Positions 63,743 through 64,000 of a DNA stretch of 64,000 nt are shown here, in pieces. The notes beneath the pieces are model-generated. The model had not been told where the DNA came from. It saw nothing but the letters and a program-made list of their open reading frames with translations, and made no database searches. The stretch lies in contig CAVQKF010000011.1 of the NCBI GenBank assembly GCA_963712955.1, positions 496,001 to 560,000 on the forward strand, read 5' to 3'. Positions within the stretch are counted from its first letter, which is position 1; each line of letters begins with the position of its first letter. The DNA comes from DATFVJ01 sp963712955. Lineage in GTDB: Bacteria > Actinomycetota > Actinomycetes > Streptosporangiales > Streptosporangiaceae. A program made the translations under genes and the position numbers.

Positions 63743-64000
63743 GTGGTGGATTTGGCTGCTTCGTTTCGCAGATACCTGCGCTTTCCTCATATCCGCGAGG
63801 AGGTGCTCACGTTCGTGGCGGAAGACGACGTCTGGATCGCCAGCGTCGCCGGTGGCCGGGCCTGGCGTTTGTCATGCGACAGGCGGCCGGCGAGCCACCC
63901 GCGGCTGTCTCCGGACGCCACCATGGTGACCTGGGCCAGTCGGCGCGACGGTGCGCCCGAGGTGCACCTGGCCACGGTGGGGGGCGCGCCAAGCCGCAGG
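63743..64000 (+). CDS. Tricorn-type protease N-terminus (cut by window edge)
   Basis: From a GTG at 63743 (AGGATGAGG upstream) 86 codons read SFRRYLRFPHIREEVLTFVA, EDDVWIASVAGGRAWRLSCD and HPRLSPDATMVTWASRRDGA, the first beta-propeller blades of actinobacterial tricorn proteases. These large hexameric serine peptidases trim proteasome products to short peptides. The catalytic S41 domain lies beyond the window. A CGCGGCAGCCGTTATGG repeat motif sits about 35 nt upstream. Confidence 0.85.
   Translation, partial: MVDLAASFRRYLRFPHIREEVLTFVAEDDVWIASVAGGRAWRLSCDRRPASHPRLSPDATMVTWASRRDGAPEVHLATVGGAPSRR

Overview
This is a high-GC (roughly 70%) actinobacterial chromosome segment. The gene order thrS-HIT-(pgsA), the secreted lytic-transglycosylase-like protein, the XRE-TPR and HATPase regulator cluster, frequent GTG/TTG starts, 4-nt start/stop overlaps and a tricorn-type protease all fit a soil actinomycete (Streptomyces/Streptosporangiales-like). 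I cannot name the species. No rRNA, convincing tRNA or CRISPR array was seen.

Layout. 0-6 kb: the left edge of a pgsA-like gene, an EF-G-like GTPase, a HIT-family protein and thrS. 6-9.2 kb: a cytochrome P450, a flavin/F420-fold oxidase and an MFS exporter. 9.7-15.2 kb: a formate dehydrogenase operon (NrfD-like membrane subunit, four-cluster FdhB, and a selenocysteine FdhA with in-frame UGA and a SECIS-like hairpin). 15.3-21.8 kb: accessory genes with several remnants (livG, ybaK, frameshifted alditol oxidase), a patatin, an SDR and a DUF4389 protein. 22-25.7 kb: an ArsR regulator and an operon of a PfkB kinase with a HAD-GT20 fusion resembling glucosylglycerol-phosphate synthase/phosphatase. 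25.7-32.4 kb: repeat-rich, with a cell-wall lytic protein, a lipoprotein, a YCII protein, a UvrD-like helicase and a chimeric SDR/SthA pseudogene. 32.4-36.5 kb: a two-gene cassette of a small protein and a roughly 1250-residue helical protein of unknown function. 36.5-41 kb: aldo/keto reductase, asparagine synthetase, DUF5715 and VOC genes. 41-43.4 kb: a hairpin-rich non-coding stretch and an IS701-like element with CTAG duplications, next to an RHH-like gene. 43.7-51.7 kb: a methyltransferase, a Gfo/Idh dehydrogenase, a STAND ATPase, an eCIS-type metallopeptidase and a DUF3224-MarR pair. 51.8-55 kb: a molybdate uptake operon with its regulator. 55.3-59.7 kb: alpha/beta hydrolase, P450 and HelD-like ATPase. 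59.7-64 kb: GNAT, XRE-TPR regulator, small proteins, HATPases, VOC and the start of a tricorn protease.

How parts work together. The Mo uptake operon plausibly supplies the Mo/Se formate dehydrogenase about 37 kb away. The PfkB-GgpS operon suggests osmolyte synthesis. The hydrolase-P450 pair is translationally coupled.

Two genome-wide habits stand out. First, short tandem repeats sit at gene ends and inside linkers, together with palindromic dispersed elements: a roughly 215-bp MITE-like family in three copies and a 23-bp palindrome family. Second, single-base frameshifts interrupt at least seven otherwise conserved reading frames. Some of those loci are also truncated, so they are decaying; others could be consensus errors in the assembly.
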